Under the pieces are notes generated by a model. The model ran no database searches. It was not told the origin of the DNA and was given only the letters and a program-made list of their open reading frames with translations. Below are positions 12,966 to 22,703 of a stretch of 64,000 nucleotides of DNA, piece after piece (positions within the stretch are counted from its first letter, which is position 1; the number at the start of each line of letters is the position of its first letter). The stretch lies in NCBI GenBank assembly GCA_963920665.1, contig OY987263.1:31856547-31920546 (forward strand), written 5' to 3'. Made by a program: the position numbers and the translations under genes. The DNA is from Straminergon stramineum (taxonomy: Eukaryota; Streptophyta; Bryopsida; Hypnales; Calliergonaceae).

Positions 12966-13154
12966 TCTACCCAAAATAAATAATACTCCGTAAAATGTTT
13001 ACTAAATTGTACACGTACTAATTTTTCTACAGAAATAAAACATTGTATGGCCCGGTTTATACTTGGGGCCAAATTGAAGGCTATCCGGAACTCTCCAAGT
13101 TTGAACCAATAGGGTCCTTCAATTTCTCCAAATTCAACCCTAGGGCTTTATACT

Positions 13155-14379
13155 CACTATAAGAAACCCAAGTTTTTTTAGACGTCATAGAAAACATAAT
13201 GGACATTGACTTTGAGATGGAAATAATCAACTCTAATGTCATCTAAAATTAGTTATAATTGACAAGCTAAAAATGTGGAAAAAAACATGTGTTTTGAATT
13301 TGATTTTTTCTAACATCACAAATAATATGGTCTTTCAAGCTCCCCCCAATGTGCCATGTGGACGCCACATAAGCACCACATAGACAACGAGAGCCATGTG
13401 GTGGTTTTTTTTCATTCAACTTGGCTCTGACATGGCACCTAATGTGACATCTAACATGGTGGCGGGAAAAGTAACAAGGCATGCCTTGCCAACAAACTTT
13501 TATATTAAACTTTTGGTGTTGCTTTTTGAGACATCAAACTAGACATTTTGGAAGACATCAATTGGTGCATATCCTATTCATAAGGCAAGATCAATAAAAA
13601 GAATTATTTCAAATAAAATGAAAAAGAAATATTGAATTAAAAATAAATTACAAAAACTTACCAATAAGAGATTTCTTGATGGTAAAATGAACAAATTACT
13701 TCTATAAAAGTTAGTGAGAATGAAAGATAAAATGGTCATATTAATATATCCATTCTTTGTCCATGGTGAGACAAAAGATATGGGATAATGAGAATATGGG
13801 AACTTGATCATTGTACATGTTGATGTAGTTTTAGATGTCTACATGTTGTTTAAGATATATGGATGTTAATTCAAACATCTTTTTGTTTTTGAAGACATCT
13901 TATATGAAATACAATTCTTGTTTTTCATATCCCATATGGATTGTTTCACTTCCTACCACCCCAAGATTGTAAAGACCAACTCTTTTCATCCATGATACAC
14001 ATCCATCCATTTTCCTTTTTTCACAAAGCATGCCATGTAGTTGCCTTTTCCCTAAACTTTTCATGCATGGTCAAAGTTTTACCATAGACAATAATAATTT
14101 TACTAACTTACCGGAAGTCAAAATCGAGCTACTTGATGATGTGGCAGTCTATGTTTTTTGGGATGTCACAAGAAAACATGAACGTGTTTTTTCTAACATC
14201 TCTAAGAACATGTCCATCTATAGTGACATCTACTTGTTTTTCAACTTAGTCGCTTACATTTTCCTCAACATCCAACCAAATTCACATTCCTGTGGACGTT
14301 TATTGTCGAACGTAGAGTGTTCTAGAAAACATGTTATGTTTTTTGAAAACAACACCAAAAACACAATTTTTTTATAGTT
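13155..14379. mobile_element. CACTA-like element nested in the 13-kb TIR transposon
   Basis: It begins CACTATAAGAAA and ends TTTTTTATAGTT (final G of TAGTG changed), with ACT on both sides (13152-13154 and 14380-14382). The related transposon at 27658-30145 lacks it and reads straight through the empty site near 27758-27766. A block near the right (TCCTACCACCCCA) is shared with the element at 33232-34528, suggesting the same family. It is non-coding. Confidence 0.75.
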
Positions 14380-14971
14380 ACTTAAGGTTGGCCAGAACTA
14401 CAATTCATCGTACATGTCTCCTTAGGTGGCATGGTTTTGGCGCCAAACCATCCGGCCCCAAGGGAGCAATTGGGACGAGGTTTTGGGTGGCCCGAACTCC
14501 CATCTAGGGCTGGATTAGGGCTAGTTTGGTCTCCTCTATTGGATTGTACAAATCTCCGTTGTCTACCAATGCAAAGTCTTTTATTTACTTTTTTGGTATA
14601 TGCTTATTACATGTGATGTGAGCTCAAGAAACTGCCTCCCATCCATCTGTGCTACTAAGTTTTGGGGATCATTGGGGCTCAAACGAAGAAGCTTGCCTAT
14701 TATTAGCTTAATGTTTATTTAATGTTCATTTTAATATAAGATTAATGTTATGTTCAATTGCTATGCTGACATAAGATGTTTATTTGGTCTAACTAACTTG
14801 TTTCTTTTCTATTACTAACATGCCATGTTTTAATTTAAATTATTAAAAAATTTAAATTAAAAAAAAAATGATCATAAATAATAAATAATTTTTTTGGAAA
14901 TTAATAATATTAATAAAACCTAATACAAATAACCTAAGAGTTCTACCATATTTTTTTCATTGGTATACTAA

Positions 14972-15185
14972 CCCCTAAGGATTAGCATGCAGTTTTTGGA
15001 AACATAGACATTTCAGACAAGTACATGTGAGAGGAGATTTGCATATTTTAGGCTGAAATTTTAATAGAAGATGGGGACAAGGAATATCTTTCATATGCAC
15101 TAAATTTCATGACATTTGGAAATATGAGTCAAAGTTATAGCCTAATATTTTTTTTTCATAAATGGTCAATTTGGGTCAATAAAAA
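14972..15185 (+). mobile_element. TTAA-family element, partial
   Basis: It starts CCCCTAAGGATTAGCATGCA. The next about 210 bp match the start of the full element at 28358, including the AAGTACATGTGAG block and the ATTTCATGACATTTGGAAAT block. It sits at the same place in this TIR transposon as the full element does in the other copy, so the insertion predates their split. The right part is lost here. Confidence 0.7.
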
Positions 15186-15639
15186 AAATCACTTAATGAT
15201 TTTCATAGAAGATGGGGACAAGGAACATCTAGCGAAAGAAAGACCATTAGAAGAATTGCTAAGTCATTTGAAAATCAGGTTGCTTGCATAAGCATCAACA
15301 TAGAATTGAAAATAATACCAATGATACTAAAAAATTTTGCCTTCAAGTAGTCACCATGCACAGTAGGGGCAATGTGTTAAAAAATAAGGATATAGGTGTG
15401 AACAACCACTATTTTATAGGGGGGTATGAATTATTTTTTTGTTTTATTTTTCACATGCTATCATTATATAATTTTCTAATGGAACCTATTATTCCATACC
15501 CTATAGTACTTTAAATATGTCCAATGCTATTTTCGATACCCTATATTACTCTAAACTCATTTATAATTTTTAGCCCCCATGTTTTTAAAATACCCTATAA
15601 TTTGTTCGCACATATGTTGCTATTCCAACCGCTCACTAT

Positions 15640-15652
15640 CCCCCCCCCCCCC
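15640..15652. repeat. Poly-C run
   Basis: Thirteen C residues in a row, an assembly-sensitive homopolymer. Confidence 0.95.
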
Positions 15653-15780
15653 TTGTCACCATGTTGCAAAATAAGAGAATAAGGAATGTGACTTAATGTA
15701 TATTGACTAAACAAATAATCAAAAAAAATATATAAGTAAGAGAAGTCCACTTTCATTTAAATATGATTTTTAAAAAAGAA

Positions 15781-16190
15781 AAGAATTAGAAAGAATACAA
15801 AGAAAAAGGAAAAGTTTACATGCTAATAAAGTGAAAAACTCTTTTTTCTTCCAAAATACAAAAAATAGGAAGACAAAGGAAAAGCTTCAAATAAAGTAAA
15901 AGAATTTTTTTAAAAAGGAAAAGAATTAGAAAGAATACAAAGAAAAGGAAAAGGTTACATGCTAGTAAAGTGAAAAACTCTTTTTACTTCCAAAATACAA
16001 AAAGTAGGAAGACAAAGGAAAAGCTTCAAATAAAGTAAAAGAATTTTTTTAAAAAAAGGAAAAGAATTAGAAAGAATACAAAGAAAAGGAAAAGGTTACA
16101 TACTAATAAAGTGAAAAACTCTTTTTTCTTCCAAAATTCAAAAAATAGGAAGACAAAGGAAAAGCTTCAAATAAAGTAAAAGAATTATTT
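15781..16190. repeat. Tandem array, about 140-bp unit, three copies
   Basis: AAGAATTAGAAAGAATACAA recurs at 15781, 15921 and 16062, giving spacings of 140 and 141. Each unit also carries CTCTTTTTNCTTCCAAAAT and GACAAAGGAAAAGCTTCAAA. The matching interior of the related transposon (about 29750-29920) has no such array, so it expanded in this copy only. Confidence 0.88.
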
Positions 16191-16599
16191 TTTCCAATAA
16201 TAAAAATAGGAAGAGAACGAAAAAGGTTAAAAAAATAGAAAACTCTTCCTTTTATTTCTAAAGAAGAATTAAAAAGAAAAAGGTTTTAAAAAATCTTTAA
16301 AGTAATTTTCCTAACTTTGAAATAGAATAAATAGGAATAAAAATAAATTAGATGTCTTCTATTTCTTTGAATTACAAAAAAAATGAAGATAAAGGATAAG
16401 ATGTGTGTTTTTATATTTTTTTTAATCGAGCATTAAAAAAATTCAAGAATTCTTGAATTAAAAATTGGGCCCTAGAATCTGGCCCAAGGGCTTTACATTA
16501 ACTGGGGCTGGATGGAAAAACTGGGGCTAGATTGTGGGCCAGATTGAAGGCAAATCTGGCCAGGCTTCCATCCGCCCCAGGCGTAGTATAAACCGGGCC

Positions 16600-17230
16600 T
16601 AAGCAGTTTGTTTTTTTGTTTTTTTCTGACGATATATCACCAGATCTGTCAGAATCTGACCACTGTGAATCTGTCCCTCCAAAATCTGGCCTGTGCAGTG
16701 AAGCCAACACAGGGGACACTAGTCCAAAAAAAGAACTGGGCCTCAGTAACACTAATTTCTGCACCCTCACTATTAGGACAACCCATGTGGTGATTGCAGT
16801 CGGAAAAAATGGAAATTGCCTGAACCCGGCAAGCAGCTTCCTTGAGAACCCTACCCTAACTGAATTCTAACTTCAATTCTATCTAAAGTTAAAAAGGCTT
16901 ATCAGAGCTTATCTCTATCCTGATCCGATGATATGGTGACAGGTGGCCCCCCAAGGGGACCACACGATAACTGTAAAAGGGAACTCGGACTGTTGCTGCC
17001 ACGTATTTCTGTGGGTAGAATTTGGGGAAATTCATCCAATCACACGGCGACAGCAAGTCAGCAAGTCTCTTGTAAAATCGTCAGTCCTTGTTCGCACCTT
17101 GTCAGGTTGAAGCCTTTTCAAATCCAATACTTGGCAGGTTCGGGGTGACAGTTAACTTGCACTTTTCATCCAAAGGGATTAGGATTTATGGATGAAAAAA
17201 ATCAAGTTTACTGTACTGCAGTTTTACTAA
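16600..17230. other. Low-copy spacer, no gene seen
   Basis: Somewhat richer in GC than its surroundings, with several short open frames on both strands. None resembles a known protein, but an unrecognised exon cannot be excluded. Confidence 0.45.
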
Positions 17231-17485
17231 CACTAAATAGTGAAATTAGGTTGCCCCACACTAATTTCTCAACATTTGACACTATTTAAATATTTTCAGT
17301 TATTGTACAAGTATGCATACAACTATTTTTGAATTAGTTATAGTTGTAATTGGGACTCGTGAACCTCCATGTATACAAATGAAAATATTTTTTAGAAATA
17401 TATCTTAACTTTGATGGCTTGTAAAGTAACTTTCTTGATGTAAGGCAACATAATTTTTGAAGCAAACTAATTTCACTATTTGGTG
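17231..17485. mobile_element. MITE with TIR CACTAAATAGTGAAATTAGG, copy 1
   Basis: The left end CACTAAATAGTGAAATTAGG is mirrored at the right by CTAATTTCACTATTTGGTG. A second copy in the same orientation starts 384 bp downstream. No clear target duplication is visible. It is non-coding. Confidence 0.75.
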
Positions 17486-17614
17486 TAGTTACTTTAGGAT
17501 GGCACAAGTAGTCACATGACACATATAGAGGCTTTTTACTTTATCTTATAAGATATTTGAAAGTTCCCATTGTCAATTCAACAAATGGATAACGTAATTG
17601 AACAATATTAGCTA

Positions 17615-17863
17615 CACTAAATAGTGAAATTAGGTTGCCCCTCACTAATTTCTCGACATTCGACACTAAATAAATATTTATAGTTATTGTACCAGAATGA
17701 ACTACTTTAGAATTTCATATTGTTGTATTTGGGACTCATGAATCTCTATGTGCACAAATGGAAATATTTTTAGAAATATTTGTTGACTTTGATGACTTGT
17801 AAAGTAACTTTCTTGGGGTAAGGCAACCTAATTGTTAAGGCAACCTAATTTCACTATTTAGTG
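17615..17863. mobile_element. MITE with TIR CACTAAATAGTGAAATTAGG, copy 2
   Basis: The terminal repeats mirror exactly over about 25 bp. TA is present on both sides, which would fit a Tc1/mariner-type duplication, although the CACTA start could suggest the CACTA group. The internal sequence is collinear with copy 1 (CTTGTAAAGTAACTTTCTTG in both). Confidence 0.75.
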
Positions 17864-18025
17864 TAGTGTATCCATACGGATTTGTCCCAATAGTGTTTGT
17901 CATACTATAATCTACTAAAATCACACTATTTTGAATTCAATAGTGGAGGTTGAAATATGATTATATTATACCCACTTCTACAAACATAATTCTTTTGTAG
18001 TGACCCTAATTGTCCCCTTCATTAA

Positions 18026-18899
18026 TCCCTAAAGGACCACTTGTCCCCTCAGGGGACAATTTGGGTTTGGACAAGTTCCTATTGTCTCAATTTTTAATGA
18101 TATTTTTTGGAATTTTTTGAGGTTGTGTATTTTCACAAGAGCTTTGTGGAAATATATTTTTAATTTTAATCGATGCCCAAGAACAAAAGTTATGGCATAA
18201 TAAGCAAAAAGTCAAAATAATTTTTTTTCAAATTTTTTTCTCAAAGATTCTATTTTTGTCCACATGTGAAGATTTGTTTCATTCAATTTGGACTAGTAGT
18301 GAGAAAGTTATGGACAATCTTAGTTTTTTAGGCAATCTAAGCATCTTCTTGAAAAAATAACTTGTAGAATTCATTTTTGAATGCAATCTTTTGAATTTTT
18401 CTAAAAAAAATGATAGACAAGGTTAGATTCTCTTGCTAGAACAATATCACCATTGGAATTATTGTGATTCAATTCCATCTAAAAATTATTAACAATGTAG
18501 TTTTTTCTTCAATCTTGAACCCACCTCTTCTTAACAATTTTTTAATGTGTGAAAATTAAGTGATTTTTTTCCAAATTTTTTTTGGTAGATTCTTAACTCA
18601 ACTACTTAACATAAATAAATAGAAAATCAAAATATGTAGTGCAAAAAAATTGAACTAAAAAGATTCAAAGCCAAAAAATCTACTCAAAACTTGTTTTCTT
18701 CACTTTAAATGCATATATCTTGCAATCTGCATGGTCAAAGTTACTGAAATTTCTTCCATGTATTCATATACTAGTCTAGTTTAAGATCTTACGGTTGGAT
18801 ATGCAAAGAAAAATAAAATTTAATATTCTTTTCTCTTTGCAATAGAAATGACAGTTTTGAGTGTGTTTTGATAGGAAAATCACCTTGGTCCTTTAGGGG
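18026..18899 (+). mobile_element. TTAA-flanked TIR element, copy D
   Basis: An 874-bp unit with ends TCCCTAAAGGACCA and TGGTCCTTTAGGGG, bounded by TTAA at 18022-18025 and 18900-18903. The interior has the family traits: a stretch near AAAAGTTATGGCATAATAAG and a right block around ATGACAGTTTTGAGTGTG. Its right-hand TTAA is also the left boundary of a different TTAA-flanked element. Confidence 0.8.
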
Positions 18900-18903
18900 T
18901 TAA

Positions 18904-19125
18904 TCCTGTAAGGATGGGCTGGTCACCATGGAAATCTTCTTTATTGAAACAGTGTGAATCATCTACTTTAAAACCCCTGAAAGTAATCATTGGAGGTCAT
19001 TCTATTGTGCAAGACCTCCCCTTTTTTGCACAAAACTCCAACGATGAATAATGGCACTTCTGTCTCACATGCAAGAGTTCTCTATCATCCATCGGACCAC
19101 TTTGGTCCGTAGCATCCTTACTGGG
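18904..19125 (+). mobile_element. 222-bp TTAA-flanked MITE, copy 1
   Basis: Flanked by TTAA at 18900-18903 and 19126-19129, with imperfect inverted ends (TCCTGTAAGGATG and the inverse of CCCAGTAAGGATG). The interior matches the copy at 19275 (ATCATCTACTTT, CTCCCCTTTTTGCACAAAA-type block, CATCCATC). Both copies are 222 bp long. Confidence 0.75.
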
Positions 19126-19274
19126 TTAATATGACAAATCATGCAACGAACTAAATGACATTTTTGCAATCACATAACATTTGTATAACCAAGCAATGAT
19201 CATTTCCCCCTTGTTGGGAAGGTATTATGCTTTGCTAAATACTATAAAGTACTTGGGAGGAACTTACTAGTTAA

Positions 19275-19496
19275 CCCTTAAACATCTAGCTGGTAACCGT
19301 GGAAATCATCCCTTTTGGTACTATATGACATCATCTACTTTTTAAAAAAAAATGCTCATTAGATGTCAAACTACTATACATGATCTCCCCTTTTTGCACA
19401 AAATTCCAAGGATGAACCGAATTGCACTTTTTGTCCTACGTACAAAGATTCTTTGTCATCCATCAGCCAAAAAACAGCCGCAACATTGTTTAAGGG
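19275..19496 (+). mobile_element. 222-bp TTAA-flanked MITE, copy 2
   Basis: The ends CCCTTAAACA and TGTTTAAGGG are exact inverses, with TTAA on both sides (19271-19274 and 19497-19500). It is the same length as copy 1, 150 bp upstream. Non-coding. Confidence 0.82.
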
Positions 19497-19500
19497 TTAA

Positions 19501-20357
19501 TGATTCAAGGAGTGGGGTTTGACTAAGGAGCCATATAAGACAATTTTGTTCACTATAAGGATCCCCTTTGGGATCCCCTTTTCAAGGGACAATTGCTAAA
19601 CAATGTTAAGCTTGTGCAACTGCCCACAAGGTTTGACTGAAATCACTACTGTAGAGAATATGGTCCTTTTGGACGTTGCGCGGGTAACTTACAGGAAGGG
19701 AAACCCAGACAGACTGAAGTGTGGAGATCACACTAACTTAAATTAAATACCTATATATCTTAACATGTATATGGTACCCCTGTTTCAATAGTCCAATTAG
19801 GTTTCTCAAGGACCCACTCCCACTCACATGTCAAGTGGGGACGGGAATAAGTTAAGAGCTTGGCGCTGACTCCTACTGAAATTTTCAGTGTGTGCATAAG
19901 CATAAGATAAGCTTATCTTGTGGGCTGGATAAGTAGCAGACTTGCAGTACAAGCTTGTCAAATAAGTTAAGCTTAGTCCAACACTCCAACTTGTCAAATA
20001 TGCTTTGTGAAATCATGAGAATGAATAATAATTTGAAATGCAGTACATGACCACATTCATAGACATTGCCTGCTCGCACAATTGGGCACACAATGGGTCC
20101 TCTTCAAAGAAAAAATAATCTAAAGAGCAGGCAACGACTCTAAAGAAAAGCTGAATATTAAGTTAGGACTCATGTTCACAAAAAAAGTACCGACTTTCAA
20201 TAGAAGTTGTGAAAGGGACATCAGATAAGATAAGGTAGGAGGTCCATAAAGGGATCATCTAAGACCATCTAAGAAACTGAATTTGGGGGAGGTGAAAATT
20301 TTTAAAATATTTTTTAGTGATTTTCCTTGAAAGACAAGTAGAATTGACATCTAATAC
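19501..20357. other. Intergenic DNA, no gene seen
   Basis: Open frames are short and unrecognised. No terminal repeats were found. Confidence 0.5.
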
Positions 20358-20450
20358 AATGGTGTGATAAATTGTGTAGTAAAGCATTGTAATGGTGCAA
20401 TAAATTGTGTAGTAATGCATTGTAATGGTGCGATAAATTGTATATTAATG
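20358..20450. repeat. 33-bp tandem repeat, about 2.8 units
   Basis: AATGGTGYRATAAATTGTGT recurs at 20358, 20391 and 20424 with small changes. Confidence 0.85.
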
Positions 20451-21114
20451 TGCAAAACCCATGAAACAACAATAACCACATGATAATTGTTGATAAATCT
20501 CAAGTTCTAAACTTTGTGATGAAAGTACATTGTTTCCTAAAAGACAATGTGTGAATGTCTCATAACAGTGGAATAGAAGCTAAAAAAATAAGCAATTGAT
20601 TCTCAACCTAAATCATGCTTTGATTTATGTAGTCAAAAAGCCTCAGAGGTGCCTTCTTTTCAAGGGTATGAGGGAGGTATCAAATACAAATCTCACAATT
20701 TCACGAACTAAAGGTGCTGACTTAAATCATATTCATTTGTTGATTTCTTCTTTTCTCCTTTGATGGTAGGTGAATTGCATGGGGGGATGGGCTCCAAGGC
20801 ATGAGTGCATGAGAAACATGGGTCCCAAAACTTAGACAAAAATCATCAGTGGATAATTCTAGGTTGTCGGCTCAATGAAGTCAATAGCAAATGATCCAAG
20901 CAAAGCTTTGCTAATTTAGAACTTTTAAAATTGGAAATATGGTCACTATTTGGGATGTGTTCTCTTTGGTTTCCCCTTTCCAAGAACAATTTGAATTTTT
21001 GTACATCCTTCCTAGAGGACATCTTTGAAAAAAAATTCAAATATCTAGAGATGTACAAAGTGTCTAGGAAAAGCCAAACACACATCAACTTTAAGGCTTA
21101 TGATTATCCATACC

Positions 21115-21356
21115 TTAAGTTAGGTTGTTTGTTTTGTTTTATTTGTTACATTGAGATCTCCTGGACCGTGCGTCCCTTGGCTACATGTTTGGAACCGTCG
21201 GAAAGCCCTTAGCCAAAAGGGGTGCATGGACTTTGTTTCATGGTGTTTGGGTCTCTGGTGTGAAAGTTATTGAATTTCAAAGTTTTTATGAACAAAAAAA
21301 TGAGAAAAATTCTTTTACTTTGATTTTGACTGTGGCAATGGCACAGGGCACACTAG
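21115..21356 (+). mobile_element. Helitron-like 3' end, copy 1
   Basis: It ends GGCACAGGGCACACTAGT: the CTAG terminus (21353-21356) precedes a T, and a GC-rich segment just before it could form a small hairpin. About 240 bp upstream of the CTAG match the sequence before 63136. Plant Helitrons commonly end in a GGGCAC...CTAGT type sequence. The 5' end was not found, so the left boundary given is only where the two copies still align. The J-protein promoter begins within about 130 bp. Confidence 0.55.
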
Positions 21357-21477
21357 TGCTACATTGATATTCCCAATTTCCTTAATTGTTGGTTTTGGAT
21401 ATACTTACCCGAAGTTAACCCGAAGTTCAAGTAACGACACACTCTTACTAACTCAAGTTACTGTGTTCAGTTCACGT

Positions 21478-21670
21478 CGTCCAATCAGATGTGTACACGA
21501 CGTCAGGACACACACAGTGACCTTTCCCTTGCCGGCCCTTGAACAGGAAAACTCCAATCCCGATGACAGATTTCATCCCTTGACGTCAGCACTGATCGTG
21601 CTTGCCGAGCCTGCAACCGATCCGGAGGCTCGGAGGGTTTATCCGATGAGGGCCCCGCTCTCCTATATAA
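21478..21670 (+). promoter_or_regulatory. Promoter of the J-protein gene
   Basis: The block contains CCAATCA (about 21480), ACACGACGTCAGG (about 21493), the palindromic bZIP-type site TGACGTCA at 21581-21588 and TATATAA at 21664-21670. Transcription would start near 21695-21700, giving a 5' leader of about 400 nt. The region is clearly richer in GC and CpG than its surroundings. ACGT-core sites suggest bZIP control, but this is inference. Confidence 0.65.
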
Positions 21671-22098
21671 GAGACTTTGCCCTCACTGCGCTCTTTCCGA
21701 CATCAGTTTCTCGTGTTTTGCAATCCATCACACAATCCGTTGCGCCGCGATTTCTCTGCCCGATTTGCTCAATAGTTTTCTTCACTGCTTTCGCTTGCAA
21801 TTTCTAGCTGCTGCTGCATTTGGTTGCGTATTGCGCATCCTATCACTCGTATTCTGCAGTAAGTTCGATTTTTGAGATTGGAGGTCGCGTCACCTTCTTG
21901 CGTGGGCTTTGTATTTCCACAACTTTTGCGTGAGGTGCACTTAATTTGTCGAAATTGCTCGAGATTGCTCATTGCCGATCTCGGTTTGTAGTTGCTCGTT
22001 CATTCTCTTGAGTTCAGAAGGTTGTGTCTGGGAGAGAGTTTTCTGGAAGTTGTAAGGGACTTGTTCTTTGATAACCTATTTAGTTCGCTTCGTCGAAA

Positions 22099-22703
22099 AT
22101 GATGACCAGCAAAGCCATCCCCATCTCGAGCACCAGAGGGGCGTTCCAGCATGGAGACTTCCTGATGTCGTCCTCACCGCGGAGTCTGAATGCTTCTGCA
22201 AACTCCAGTCCCAGGCCGAAAGCAGGGGTGGCTATGGCGTGCAGTGCCGGCGCGATGACGTCGAGAGACCCTTACTGCACTCTAGGCGTTAGCCCGGGCG
22301 CCACCAAGCACGAGATCAAGAGAGCGTACCGCCGTCTGGCGCTTCAGTATCACCCTGATGTCTGTGATGGCAATCACTGCACTACTAATTTCCAGCAAAT
22401 CAATCATGCGTATGAGGTAGGTTTCCAGTTCTCAACCTTTTTCAAATGCATTGGTGTTGTTGTCTGTTTTTTGGTGGAAGTGAGACCTGTCTGTGGAATT
22501 TTGTGATGACATAATTTTTTTGTTTGCAGACACTTCTTAACAACTCGACACAGCAGTTTGGAGAGTTTGAGGATGACTTATCGGACAACTTGGAAGGATT
22601 TATGGGAGTCGGGAACGATTCCTGGGAAGATTGGGAGGAGTGGATGGGGTTTGAAGGCGCTGGTACCCTGGATTTTTCCAACCATGTAAATCATAATTTG
22701 TAG
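22099..22703 (+). CDS. Chloroplast-type small J-domain (DnaJ) protein, two exons
   Basis: Exons at 22099-22416 and 22530-22703, with a 113-bp GT-AG intron (GTAGGT...TTTGCAG) between whole codons, give 163 residues. Residues 1-50 are Ser/Ala/Arg-rich with few acids, as in chloroplast transit peptides. The J-domain starts at residue 57 (DPYCTLGVSPGA), with the HPD motif at 85-87 and FQQINHAYETL closing it. The C-terminal part (138-152) has the tryptophan-rich WEDWEEWMGFEGAGT typical of the plant DnaJ8/J11 group of small plastid J-proteins. Such proteins stimulate the ATPase of Hsp70 partners through the HPD loop. An ATG at 22102 is an alternative start and would remove one residue. The gene is complete and the only host gene I trust here. 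Plastid targeting is inferred from the family and the N-terminus. Confidence 0.92.

Larger units (their letters stand above)
13049..16599 (+). mobile_element. TIR DNA transposon, 3.55 kb, copy 1
   Basis: The left end GGCCCGGTTTATACTTGGGG is mirrored by AGTATAAACCGGGCC at the right end. Sub-terminal blocks match the copy at 27658-30145 on both sides (GCATGGTTTTGGCGCCAAACC at 14429-14449; AATTGGGCCCTA near the right end). GC-rich ends contrast with an AT-rich interior. It contains a nested CACTA element (13155-14379), a TTAA-family remnant (about 14972) and an expanded 140-bp tandem array. No transposase is seen. Flanks here (TAT/TAA) do not give a clean duplication; the other copy has TAA on both sides, which would fit PIF/Harbinger. 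Confidence 0.75.

Noticed and set aside
15781..16190. The 140-bp array as a CRISPR
   Set aside because: Units are contiguous without unique spacers, the unit is far too long, and the genome is a plant's.
13046..16602. A TAA duplication for the first copy of the TIR transposon
   Set aside because: The left flank is TAT and the right TAA, so it cannot be confirmed in this copy.
21364..21807. A 147-codon reading frame upstream of the J-protein
   Set aside because: It covers the CCAAT, ACGT and TATA elements and the 5' leader; no protein family is recognised.
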